DNA of 33,806 nt, from positions 48,745 to 82,550 of the forward strand of contig NZ_VYKI01000016.1 in assembly GCF_008710035.1 (NCBI RefSeq), written 5' to 3'. Every line of letters starts with the position of its first letter. Position 1 is the stretch's first letter. Under the pieces are notes generated by a model that saw only the letters and a program-made list of their open reading frames with translations, made no database searches and was not told the origin of the DNA. The stretch is from Stenotrophomonas cyclobalanopsidis. GTDB taxonomy: Bacteria > Pseudomonadota > Gammaproteobacteria > Xanthomonadales > Xanthomonadaceae. The position numbers and the translations under genes were made by a program. Below are positions 7,660-14,618 of this stretch, piece by piece.

Positions 7660-8424
7660 ATGACCCTCCGCCTCGCCCTCGTTGCGCTGTTGCTTTTGCC
7701 GGGCCTGGCCAGTGCCCGCACGGTCTACCGCTGCGTACAGGGCAACACGGTCAGCCTCGCCACCGCACCAGAGCCTGGCTCGCGCTGTACGCCGAAGGAG
7801 ATCGACGACAACGTCATCCAGGCCCCCAACCTGTGGGGCAACATGGGCGTCTTCAGCGGCGTGCTGTACGAACGCGGGCAGGACGGCGTGCTCGTCTATT
7901 CCACGCGCAACCTGCCCGGCTCTCGCGTATTCCTGAAATTCACCGTCGCCACCCCGCCCGGTGAGCCCGCCCACGAGGGCTTGGGCAAGGTCGGCAAGCC
8001 GCAGCTGGCCCAGCATGCCAAACAATTCAAGGCGGCCGCCAAGGCCACCGGCGTCGACGACGCCTGGCTGCGCGCGATCGCCCATGCCGAAAGCAACTTC
8101 GATGCGCTGGCCGTCTCCAGCAAGGGCGCGCAGGGCGTGATGCAGCTGATGCCCGAGACCGCACTGGAATACGGTGTGCGCGATCCGTTCTCGCCGCAGC
8201 AGTCCATCGACGGCGGCGCCCGCTACATGCGTGCACTGCTGCGCCGCTACAACGGCGACCGCGCGCTGTCAGCGGCCGCCTACAACGCCGGCATCGGCGC
8301 GGTCACCCGCTACAAGGGCGTGCCGCCGTATGCCGAAACCCTGGCCTACGTGGACAAGGTGATGGCGCTGTACACGCGCTATCGCGAGGCGATGGGCATC
8401 CGCAGCGAAGTACCGGCGAAGTAG
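7660..8424 (+). CDS. Secreted lytic transglycosylase (SLT domain)
   Basis: A 254-residue exported murein-cleaving enzyme. A signal peptide covers residues 1-19 (cleavage near LASA-R). A short N-terminal region with two cysteines (YRCVQG, SRC) resembles a DUF4124-like segment. The SLT domain spans about 118-240, with catalytic Glu144 in AHAESNFDALA, then SSKGAQGVMQLMPETA and the AAAYNAG motif near 205-211. It would cleave the MurNAc-GlcNAc bond to give 1,6-anhydro products in the periplasm. It starts 47 bases after the repeat array. The next gene downstream also encodes a protein with a cell-wall enzyme fold, so the two may share a role, which is inference. Confidence 0.92.
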   Translation: MTLRLALVALLLLPGLASARTVYRCVQGNTVSLATAPEPGSRCTPKEIDDNVIQAPNLWGNMGVFSGVLYERGQDGVLVYSTRNLPGSRVFLKFTVATPPGEPAHEGLGKVGKPQLAQHAKQFKAAAKATGVDDAWLRAIAHAESNFDALAVSSKGAQGVMQLMPETALEYGVRDPFSPQQSIDGGARYMRALLRRYNGDRALSAAAYNAGIGAVTRYKGVPPYAETLAYVDKVMALYTRYREAMGIRSEVPAK

Positions 8425-8512
8425 CCATCCCCGGCGTGACCTGTGGGTGTAGCGGGTCGCCGGCCCAACGTCTATCGTCGTGGCCTCTTTCAGGGCAGGG
8501 CGAGCGCGAGCG

Positions 8513-10597
8513 ATGGCACGGCGGCAATGGATGGCGGTGGGGGTAGTGGTGGTGGCAACGGCAGCCGCGCTGGCGGCCACCTGGTGGGAACGCCCCACGC
8601 AGGCACCGGACGCACCCGTTGGCCCGCAGCCCACGCCGCTGGCCTGGACCGCGCAGATCGAGCCGCTGGCCGGTGATGGCCACCCCGGCGACCGCGACGG
8701 CGCCTCGGCACAGGCGCGCTTCGCCGAACCCTATGCATTGCTGCGCACTGCCGATGGCAGCATGTATTTCACCGATGCCGGTGACAACAACCGCATCCGC
8801 CGCCGGCTTCCCGATGGACGCGTTGAAACGGTGGCCGGGCAGGGCGAAGGCCTGGCCGATGGTCCGGGCCTGCAGGCACGCTTCAATACGCCGTCGGGCA
8901 TTGCGGCCGATGCGCAGGGCAATCTCTATGTGGCCGATACTGGCAACCACGCGATCCGCCGCATCGGCACCGATGGCCAGGTGACCACCGTGGCCGGTGG
9001 CACGCAGGGCTTTGCCGATGGCCCGGCCGCGCAGGCGCGCTTCGATGGACCGATGGGTATCGCGGTGGACGTGCAGGGCCAGGTGTTCGTGGCCGATACC
9101 TGGAACGACCGCATCCGGGTGATCGGTACCGATGGCAAGGTGCGCACGCTGGCCGGTGGCGATCGCCCCGGCCTCGCCGATGCAGTGGGTGGCGAGGCCC
9201 GCTTCGATACACCGGTGGCACTGGCCGTCGATGCGCACGGTGCGCTGCTGGTGGCCGATTTCTTCAACAACGCGGTGCGCCGGGTCGGTGCCGATGGCAC
9301 GGTGAGCACCGTGGTCGGCAACGATGGCGTCATCAACGGGCCGCTGTCGCTGGCCACGACCCGCGACGGCGTGCTGTACGTGGGCGACTTCGGCGGGCGC
9401 ATCGTGCAGGTGACCCCGCAGGGCCACCAGATCGCACTGCTCGGCAACGACCGGTTGCCGCGCCTTGCCAGACCCAGCGGCTTGGCTGTGGAGGACGACG
9501 GCAGCCTGCTGGTGGCCGACGCCGCCGGTTACCGCGTGCACCGCGTGCGACCGCTAGCGGTGGGCGCGCTGCCATCACCGGCGCTGGTCGGGCCTGCCGC
9601 GGACGCCGCGCTGCCCGATACCGGCGGGCGCTGGCCGCTGGCACCGCAGCAGGGTTGGCATGAAGTGGTCGGCACGCTGGGCGAAGTGCGCGGCACCTTT
9701 ACCGGCGAGAGCCGCCACCACCTGCACGGCGGCTTCGATGTGCGTGGCGACGTGGGGCAGACCGTGCTGGCCATCGCCGACGGAAAGATCAGCAGCCCGG
9801 TCGCGGCCTGGAGCCTGGGCGGCCAGGCCGAGGGGCTGGCGGTGGGGCGCCTGAGCTACATCCACATGCGCGTGGGCCGCACCCCGGCCGGTGAGCCGTT
9901 CGATGCCCGCTGGCAGCCGCTGTACGGCGAGGACGGCAAGCTGGAGCGCATCCGCGTACGGCGCGGCACGCGCATCCATGTGGGCGACCGTCTGGGCAGC
10001 ATCAACAGCCAGGCGCACGTGCACCTGCAGGTCGGTACCGGCGGTTTCGAGACCAATGCGGTGGCGCTGGGCTTCACCGGCTACGCCGACCACTTCGCGC
10101 CGCGCATCACCGATGTCGGCCTGCTGGATGACAACGACCAGCCGCTGGCCGCAGGCAGCGATGGCGTGGTGATGCTGGCCCGGCAGGGGCGTGGCGTGCA
10201 GATCGTGGTGGAGGCATGGGACCAGGTGGACAACAACCTGCCGCGCCGCCGGTTGGGGCCGTACCAGGTGGGCTACCAGATCCTCGACGCGGCCGGGCAG
10301 CCGTTGCAGGGTTACGAACAGCCGCGCTGGAACATCGTGTTCAACCGCATGCCGCCGCAGAAGCAGGCGGTGAAGGTGGCCTATGCGCCGGACAGCGGCA
10401 TCACGGTGCATGGCAGCGCGGTGACCCGCTTCCGCTACCTGGCGACCAACACCGTGCGCGACGGCCTGATGGAAACCGGGCGCTGGCAGCCGGCGGCGCT
10501 GCCGCCGGGCGAGTACATCATCCGTGGCAGTGCCCGCGATTACAGCGGCAACGAAGGCATCGGCAAGCGCGATATCAGGGTGCGGCTGCTGCCATAG
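8513..10597 (+). CDS. NHL beta-propeller fused to M23/LytM-like domain
   Basis: About 694 residues. A signal anchor covers about 6-25 (WMAVGVVVVATAAALA). Six NHL-type blades follow (about 66-350), each built on an ARF...G-ADG...VADTxNxxIRRIxxDG-VTTVAG pattern. An M23/LytM-like domain lies at about 375-515, with the zinc-ligand pattern intact: H405-x3-D409 (HGGFD), H451 (YIHM) and H502-x-H504 (HVHLQV). A beta-rich C-terminal region runs to 694. I chose ATG 8513 over the in-frame GTG at 8480 because it puts the hydrophobic segment at the N-terminus. The protein is probably periplasmic or inner-membrane anchored. Whether it is an active endopeptidase is unknown. The 3' end overlaps the convergent YciI-family gene by 23 bp. 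Confidence 0.88.
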   Translation: MARRQWMAVGVVVVATAAALAATWWERPTQAPDAPVGPQPTPLAWTAQIEPLAGDGHPGDRDGASAQARFAEPYALLRTADGSMYFTDAGDNNRIRRRLPDGRVETVAGQGEGLADGPGLQARFNTPSGIAADAQGNLYVADTGNHAIRRIGTDGQVTTVAGGTQGFADGPAAQARFDGPMGIAVDVQGQVFVADTWNDRIRVIGTDGKVRTLAGGDRPGLADAVGGEARFDTPVALAVDAHGALLVADFFNNAVRRVGADGTVSTVVGNDGVINGPLSLATTRDGVLYVGDFGGRIVQVTPQGHQIALLGNDRLPRLARPSGLAVEDDGSLLVADAAGYRVHRVRPLAVGALPSPALVGPAADAALPDTGGRWPLAPQQGWHEVVGTLGEVRGTFTGESRHHLHGGFDVRGDVGQTVLAIADGKISSPVAAWSLGGQAEGLAVGRLSYIHMRVGRTPAGEPFDARWQPLYGEDGKLERIRVRRGTRIHVGDRLGSINSQAHVHLQVGTGGFETNAVALGFTGYADHFAPRITDVGLLDDNDQPLAAGSDGVVMLARQGRGVQIVVEAWDQVDNNLPRRRLGPYQVGYQILDAAGQPLQGYEQPRWNIVFNRMPPQKQAVKVAYAPDSGITVHGSAVTRFRYLATNTVRDGLMETGRWQPAALPPGEYIIRGSARDYSGNEGIGKRDIRVRLLP

Positions 10598-10982
10598 CCG
10601 CCGCCGGCGCGCCGCAGCGGTCGCGCTCGGCGTCCATGTCTTCCAGCGGCCGCACTTCGATGCTGCCGAAGCGGGCCCAGGGGAATTCGCGTGCGATGCG
10701 CATGGCTTCGTCGCGGTCGCGTGCGCGGATGAGGTTGAAGCCGGCCAGCAGTTCGCGGGTTTCGGCGAAGGGGCCATCGAGCACGCGGCTGTGGCCATCA
10801 CGCACGCGCAGGGTCTGGGCGGTGTCGACCGGCTGCAGTTTCTGTGCGGCGAGCAGGGTGCCTTCGGCCTGCAGCTGATCGGCGTGGGCGAGGCAGTCGC
10901 GCATCAGTGCATTGAACTCGTCGCTGGGCAGGGCCTGCAGCAGGGCGGGTTCGATGTAGATGAGGAGCAGGTACTGCTGCAT
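10575..10982 (-). CDS. YCII-related (DGPF) protein
   Basis: A 135-residue DGPF/YciI-family protein (PF03795). It shows the N-terminal QYLLLIY strand, the diagnostic VLDGPFAETRELLAGF at about 68-82, and the EVRPLED C-terminus. Small cytoplasmic proteins of this family are the classic neighbours of ECF42 sigma factors; their biochemistry is unresolved. The start was set at MQQYLLLIY, where the fold begins. It is divergent from the YciI-VOC-VOC-sigma operon across 810 bp occupied by structured repeats, and overlaps the NHL-M23 gene convergently by 23 bp. I find no TGTCGA-type promoter immediately upstream of it, unlike the operon on the other side. Confidence 0.9.
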   Translation of the reverse strand: MQQYLLLIYIEPALLQALPSDEFNALMRDCLAHADQLQAEGTLLAAQKLQPVDTAQTLRVRDGHSRVLDGPFAETRELLAGFNLIRARDRDEAMRIAREFPWARFGSIEVRPLEDMDAERDRCGAPAAAMAAAAP

Positions 10983-11040
10983 GGCACGGTCCTGGCGGGG
11001 GCGGGGTTCCATGATGGCGCAGGTTTGCCTGCGGGCATGC

Positions 11041-11318
11041 TGCAGCGCGAAAGGCCGCCTGCGGCGGGGCATCGGCGAACGGCGGAGCCCCTCCGTGGTG
11101 GGGTTGGGTTGGTCGCCAGAAGCTGGGCTCTCCGGGCTTGGCCGGTCGGGGTGGGGGCGCGGGACACACCCCGCCGTCAATCCATCCTTGGGGGCTCGTA
11201 GGCGCCATCCATGGCGCCTGCGGTCCCACGCCCCCACCCCGACCGGCCCCTGACAGTTTCCCGCGGCTGACCCACCATGGGAAATCAACAGCGAAAGCAA
11301 AAGCCGGGTCGCTTCGCT
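11041..11318 (-). repeat. Long structured intergenic repeat, copy B (inverted)
   Basis: Reverse-oriented copy of the repeat at 3696-3898. The outer stem is 26 bp with one mismatch: 11140-11165 pairs with 11223-11248. The inner hairpin is GGCGCCAT-CC-ATGGCGCC (11201-11218). The conserved flank (reverse complement of CCACCACGGAGGGGCTCC) lies at 11083-11100, and the tail GGGAAATCAACAGCGAAAGC with GGGTCGCTTCGCTCGC at 11279-11324. The stem sequence is unrelated to that of copy A, yet self-complementary, and the CATCCATG hairpin tip is kept. Confidence 0.75.
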
Positions 11319-11350
11319 CGCACAGCCGAGCCCGCCAGCCAGCCGCTTTG

Positions 11351-11700
11351 GCTGTTGCTTTTGCTTTTGCTTTTGCTTTTGCCTTCCTCTCTTGATCATC
11401 CGTGGTGGGCGCGCGGGAACGTGTCCGTGGCCGGGAGGTTGGGTTGGCTGGGGGCGTGAGCCGCATGGGCCCGAGGCATGCCTAGGGCGGGTTGGGCAGG
11501 ACGCCCAACCCCGGTCTTTCCGTGTGCGCAGGACAGCGCACACGGAAAGCGGCGACCGAGCCTCCATGGACGGATTCACGGCGTCCCCCAGCCAACCCAC
11601 CCTCCCGGCCAACCCTCAATTACCAGGGCTTTCAGCTCCCCACCACGGAGGGGCTCCGCCGTTCGCCGATCCCCCGCCGCAGGCGCGCCTTCCGCGCAGG
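11351..11700 (+). repeat. Long structured intergenic repeat, copy C
   Basis: Forward copy. The outer stem is 26 bp with one mismatch: 11429-11454 pairs with 11585-11610. The loop is larger than in A and B and contains nested hairpins: GGGTTGGGC/GCCCAACCC (11489-11497 with 11503-11511) and an exact 14-bp stem CTTTCCGTGTGCGC/GCGCACACGGAAAG (11516-11529 with 11536-11549). The conserved CCTCCATGGACGGATTCACG precedes the right arm, and the CCACCACGGAGGGGCTCCGC flank begins near 11640. The fold drawn is multi-branched, like a cloverleaf. No T-tract follows the 14-bp stem, so a simple intrinsic terminator is unlikely. Confidence 0.75.
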
Positions 11701-11720
11701 GAAAAAATTTCCAGCAGGCC

Positions 11721-11747
11721 TGTCGATTCCCGTCCCCCCGGTTCGTC
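11721..11747 (+). promoter_or_regulatory. Putative ECF42 promoter, TGTCGA-N17-CGTC
   Basis: TGTCGA at 11721-11726 and CGTC at 11744-11747 are 17 bases apart, 45 bases before the YciI start. As I recall, ECF42 promoters carry TGTCGA at -35 and CG(A/T)C at -10. Position, spacing and the presence of an ECF42 gene at the end of this operon all fit autoregulation. Confidence 0.6.
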
Positions 11748-11792
11748 GTACCAGATGAAGGGCACGCAGAACGCCGCCCACGGGAGACCCGC

Positions 11793-12206
11793 ATGAAAGT
11801 CATGGTCATCGTCAAAGCCAACGCCGATTCCGAAGCCGGGCACCTGCCCAGCGAAGCGGAACTGGCCGAAATGGGCACCTACAATGAACAACTGGTCGCC
11901 GCCGGCATCATGCTGGCCGGTGAAGGCCTGCACGCCACTGCCCGCGGCCGCCGCATTCATTTTGGTGCCGCCGCCCCGCAGGTGCAGGCCGGACCGTTCG
12001 GCCCGCCCAGCGAGCAGATCGCCGGCTTCTGGCTGTGGAACGTGCGCTCGCTGGACGAGGCCATCGAATGGGCCAGCCGTGCCCCGTTCGGCGCTGGCGG
12101 AACCCTTGAGCTGCGCCCGCTGATCACCGCCGAGGATTTCGGCGAAGCCTTCACCCCCGAATTACAGCAGCGGGAACAGCGTCTGCGGGAACAGCTGGAA
12201 GAGTGA
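11793..12206 (+). CDS. YciI-family (DGPF-related) protein
   Basis: A 137-residue YCII-related protein beginning MKVMVIVKANADSEAG. It has the QAGPFGPPSEQIAGFWLWNV core (the GPF loop corresponds to DGPF) and an ELRPL strand followed by a Glu-rich helical tail. It is first in a same-strand series with two VOC genes and an ECF42 sigma factor. A good start context (GGGAGACCCGC before ATG) supports the chosen start. The function is not established; members are thought to act as small oxidoreductase-like or ligand-binding dimers. It is likely transcribed from the TGTCGA/CGTC promoter just upstream. Confidence 0.9.
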   Translation: MKVMVIVKANADSEAGHLPSEAELAEMGTYNEQLVAAGIMLAGEGLHATARGRRIHFGAAAPQVQAGPFGPPSEQIAGFWLWNVRSLDEAIEWASRAPFGAGGTLELRPLITAEDFGEAFTPELQQREQRLREQLEE

Positions 12207-12225
12207 TTGGATTGCGGTGACCCTT

Positions 12226-12248
12226 CGCCGGGTATGACCCGGCGCTAC
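12226..12248 (-). repeat. SMAG-like hairpin inside the ECF42 operon
   Basis: CGCCGGGT-ATG-ACCCGGCG followed by CTAC, an exact 8-bp stem in the gap between the YciI and first VOC genes. As an intra-operonic hairpin it could mark an mRNA processing or stability boundary. Confidence 0.7.
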
Positions 12249-12267
12249 CCGACAACGGAGCATTGCC

Positions 12268-12690
12268 ATGAAACTGATTCCCTTCCTTGGCTTCAGCGGC
12301 CAGGCCCACGATGCGACGGCCTTCTATGCAAAGGCCCTCGGTGGCCAGGTCACGTCCGAGATGAAGTACCGCGACATGCCGCCGTCCGATGGTTCGCCGG
12401 GCTGCAACGAGATGCCGGCCGAGACCCTGGACCATGTGGCGCACAGCCAGCTGGAGATCAACGGCGCGATCCTGATGGCCGCCGATGGCCCGGGCGGCGG
12501 CGAGGGCGGTTCGACCACCCTCAATGTCGAGGTCGACAGCATCGAGGAAGCCGAACGCGTGTTCGCCGCGCTGGCCGAAGGCGGCCAGGTGCAGATGCCG
12601 ATCGCCGAGACGTTCTGGGCGCATCGCTGGGGCATGTTGATCGACCGTTTCGGCAAGCCGTGGATGGTCAACTGCATGAAACAGCCCTGA
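12268..12690 (+). CDS. PhnB-like VOC-fold protein
   Basis: A 140-residue glyoxalase/bleomycin-resistance (VOC) fold protein of the PhnB/YjdN-like branch. It starts MKLIPFLGFSGQAHDATAFYAKALGG, has HSQLEINGAILMAAD in the middle, and ends with the typical WGMLIDRFGKPWMVNC. The fold normally forms a homodimer. The metal ligands of true glyoxalase I are not conserved in this branch, so no reaction is assigned. It is the second gene in the YciI-VOC-VOC-ECF42 series, a common arrangement for this sigma group. Confidence 0.9.
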   Translation: MKLIPFLGFSGQAHDATAFYAKALGGQVTSEMKYRDMPPSDGSPGCNEMPAETLDHVAHSQLEINGAILMAADGPGGGEGGSTTLNVEVDSIEEAERVFAALAEGGQVQMPIAETFWAHRWGMLIDRFGKPWMVNCMKQP

Positions 12691-12737
12691 TCCGGCTCCA
12701 ACACCCATCTCCCATCACCCGCACAGGAAACGCAACG

Positions 12738-13148
12738 ATGAGCGCACCGCAACCGCAGATGATCTTCGTCAACCTGCCCGTGCAGGACCTGCAACAGTCC
12801 AAGGACTTCTTCAGCGCGCTGGGCTACAGCTTCAACCCGGCCTACACCAATGAAGACGCCGCCTGCATGGTCATCAGCGAGAGCATCTTCGTGATGCTGC
12901 TGGTCAAGCCGTTCTTCCAGCAGTTCACCAACAAGAACATTGCCGATGCGCACGCGGAGACCGAGGTGATCACCTGCCTTTCCGCGGCCAGCCGCAAGGC
13001 GGTGGACGTGATGGTGGACAAGGCGGTGGCCGCCGGGGGCAGCGAACCGCAACCGGCGCGCGATTACGGTTTCATGTACCAGCGCGGTTTCCAGGACCTG
13101 GATGGCCACCTGTGGGAAATCGCACACATGGAAGGCGAGCCGGGCTGA
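12738..13148 (+). CDS. VOC-family protein (glyoxalase-like)
   Basis: A 136-residue VOC-fold protein with two beta-alpha-beta-beta-beta modules. It opens MIFVNLPVQDLQQSKDFFSA, contains SIFVMLLVKPFFQQF in the middle, and ends FQDLDGHLWEIAHME, the usual C-terminal module signature. The AGGAAACGCAACG leader gives a ribosome site for the chosen ATG. It lies 47 bp after the PhnB-like gene and 58 bp before the sigma factor. No substrate can be named. Confidence 0.9.
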   Translation: MSAPQPQMIFVNLPVQDLQQSKDFFSALGYSFNPAYTNEDAACMVISESIFVMLLVKPFFQQFTNKNIADAHAETEVITCLSAASRKAVDVMVDKAVAAGGSEPQPARDYGFMYQRGFQDLDGHLWEIAHMEGEPG

Positions 13149-13206
13149 TGGCCGATGCCGTTTGCTGGCGTTTGTGCGGGCACGGCCTGCGTGCTGTGAT
13201 CGGCGC

Positions 13207-14478
13207 ATGACCGAGCCCGTGCTGAGCCAGCGACTGGAGACCCTCTGGCGGATGGAATCGCCGGTGTTGATCGCGCGCCTGGCGCGGCTGCTCGGCGGTG
13301 ATGTCGGCCGCGCCGAGGAGCTGGCCCAGGACACCTGGCTGGCGGCGCTGGAGCGCTGGCCGGCGCAGGGCATCCCGGACAACCCCGGAGCCTGGCTGAT
13401 GACCACCGCGCGCAACCGTGCCATCGATGTGCTGCGCCAGCACCAGCGCGTGGCGCAGCAGCATGCGCAATGGGGCGAGGAACTGCACCCGTCGGCGCTG
13501 CCCGCACCCGATGACAGCCAGGCACTGGAAGACGACCTCGGCGATGATCTGCTGCGGCTGATGTTCGTGGCCTGCCATTCGATGCTGCCGGCCGATGCAC
13601 GGGTGGCGCTGACCCTGCGCCTGCTGGGCGGCCTGACCACCACTGAGATCGCCCGTGCCTTCCTGCAGCCGGAGCCGACCATCGCCCAGCGCATCGTGCG
13701 CGCCAAGCGCACCTTGGTGCAGAAGCAGGTGCCCTACGAAGTGCCGCGCGCCGAGGCGTTGCCCGAGCGGCTGGCCTCGGTGCTGGAGGCGATCTACCTG
13801 GTCTTCAACGAGGGCTACGCGGCCAGTGCCGGCGATGACTGGATGCGGCCGGCCTTGTGCGAGGAAGCGCTGCGACTGGCCCGCATCCTCGCCCATCGGC
13901 TGCCCGCGCCGCCGGTGCTGGGCCTGCTGGCGCTGATGGAACTGCAGGCCTCGCGTGCCGCAGCGCGTGTCGATGCGCAGGGCCAGCCGGTATTGCTGGA
14001 CGTGCAGAACCGCGCGCGCTGGGACTGGCTGCAGATTGAACGCGGGCAACAGGTGCTGCAGCGTGCGCTGAATGCGGGCGGCGGCAACGATGCCTATGTC
14101 CTGCAGGCACGTATCGCGGCCTGCCATGCCACCGCGCGCCGTGCCGAAGACACCGACTGGGCACGCATCGCCGCGCTGTATGCGCAGCTGCTGCAGGTGA
14201 TGCCCTCGCCGGTAGTGGCGCTGAACCGGGTGGTGGCGGTGTCGCGCAGTGACGGTGCGTTCGCGGCCTGGGGGTTGTTGCAGCCGTTGCTGGTCGATGC
14301 GCGGTTGCAGGGCTATGCCCCGTTGCAGGTGGTACGGGGCGAGCTGCTGCTGCAGCTGGGTCGGCGTGACGATGCCGCCACCGCCTTCCGCGAGGCGGCC
14401 GCGCTCACCGGGAATGCTCGCGAGCAGTCGATGCTGCTGGCGCGCGCGCAGCAAGCGGGGTCGGAGCCTTTTCCCTGA
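13207..14478 (+). CDS. ECF42-type RNA polymerase sigma factor
   Basis: A 423-residue ECF sigma factor, far longer than the usual ~190. The sigma2 region lies at about 15-80 (AEELAQDTWLAALERWP, NPGAWLMTTARNRAIDVLR). Sigma4 lies at about 115-175 (LTLRLLGGLTTTEIARAFLQ). A roughly 230-residue C-terminal extension begins with the ECF42 signature AIYLVFNEGYAAS and continues as TPR-like helices. This architecture and the DGPF/YciI neighbours identify group ECF42. No anti-sigma factor is present, and the group is thought to rely on the C-terminal extension for control. It is last in the operon led by the YciI gene at 11793. Confidence 0.95.
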   Translation: MTEPVLSQRLETLWRMESPVLIARLARLLGGDVGRAEELAQDTWLAALERWPAQGIPDNPGAWLMTTARNRAIDVLRQHQRVAQQHAQWGEELHPSALPAPDDSQALEDDLGDDLLRLMFVACHSMLPADARVALTLRLLGGLTTTEIARAFLQPEPTIAQRIVRAKRTLVQKQVPYEVPRAEALPERLASVLEAIYLVFNEGYAASAGDDWMRPALCEEALRLARILAHRLPAPPVLGLLALMELQASRAAARVDAQGQPVLLDVQNRARWDWLQIERGQQVLQRALNAGGGNDAYVLQARIAACHATARRAEDTDWARIAALYAQLLQVMPSPVVALNRVVAVSRSDGAFAAWGLLQPLLVDARLQGYAPLQVVRGELLLQLGRRDDAATAFREAAALTGNAREQSMLLARAQQAGSEPFP

Positions 14479-14496
14479 CCTGTTCGTGTTGCCATC

Positions 14497-14519
14497 ATCC
14501 GCGCATGGCGTGGATCTAC
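14497..14519 (-). repeat. SMAG-like hairpin
   Basis: Reverse GTAG element: ATCC-GC-GCATGGC-GTGGAT palindrome ending CTAC, 18 bases after the sigma factor stop. Confidence 0.6.
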
Positions 14520-14618
14520 CGTACCGAGCAAGGCCGGCACGACCGCAGGTGCAGGGAGCAGCCCTGCCGAACCCCTTACCCCTTACACTCCGGAAGGATT
14601 TTCCTGCTGGAGAGAGCA

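Larger units (their letters stand above)
10983..11792. other. 810-bp non-coding divergent gap
   Basis: This gap separates the divergent DGPF gene from the YciI-VOC-sigma operon. It is almost filled by structured repeat copies B and C, arranged tail-to-tail around a short centre containing four TTTTGC hexamers (11359-11382). The rightmost 90 bases hold the putative ECF42 promoter. Open frames across this region are low-complexity products of the palindromes and do not look like genes. Confidence 0.8.

Noticed and set aside
7104..7964. Open frame with a repeated ~36-residue unit (SVDRWSTIARSAGFSRSGREA) across the repeat array
   Set aside because: The repeats are the DNA array read through; the opposite strand also stays open, and the frame runs into the transglycosylase gene out of phase.
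11516..11549. Intrinsic terminator
   Set aside because: The 14-bp stem is strong, but no T-tract follows on either strand, and it lies inside the larger structured repeat with no gene ending just before it.
11138..11758. Several open frames in the 810-bp gap, rich in Pro, Arg and Gly
   Set aside because: They cross palindromic stems, lack ribosome sites, and change sequence completely between repeat copies.
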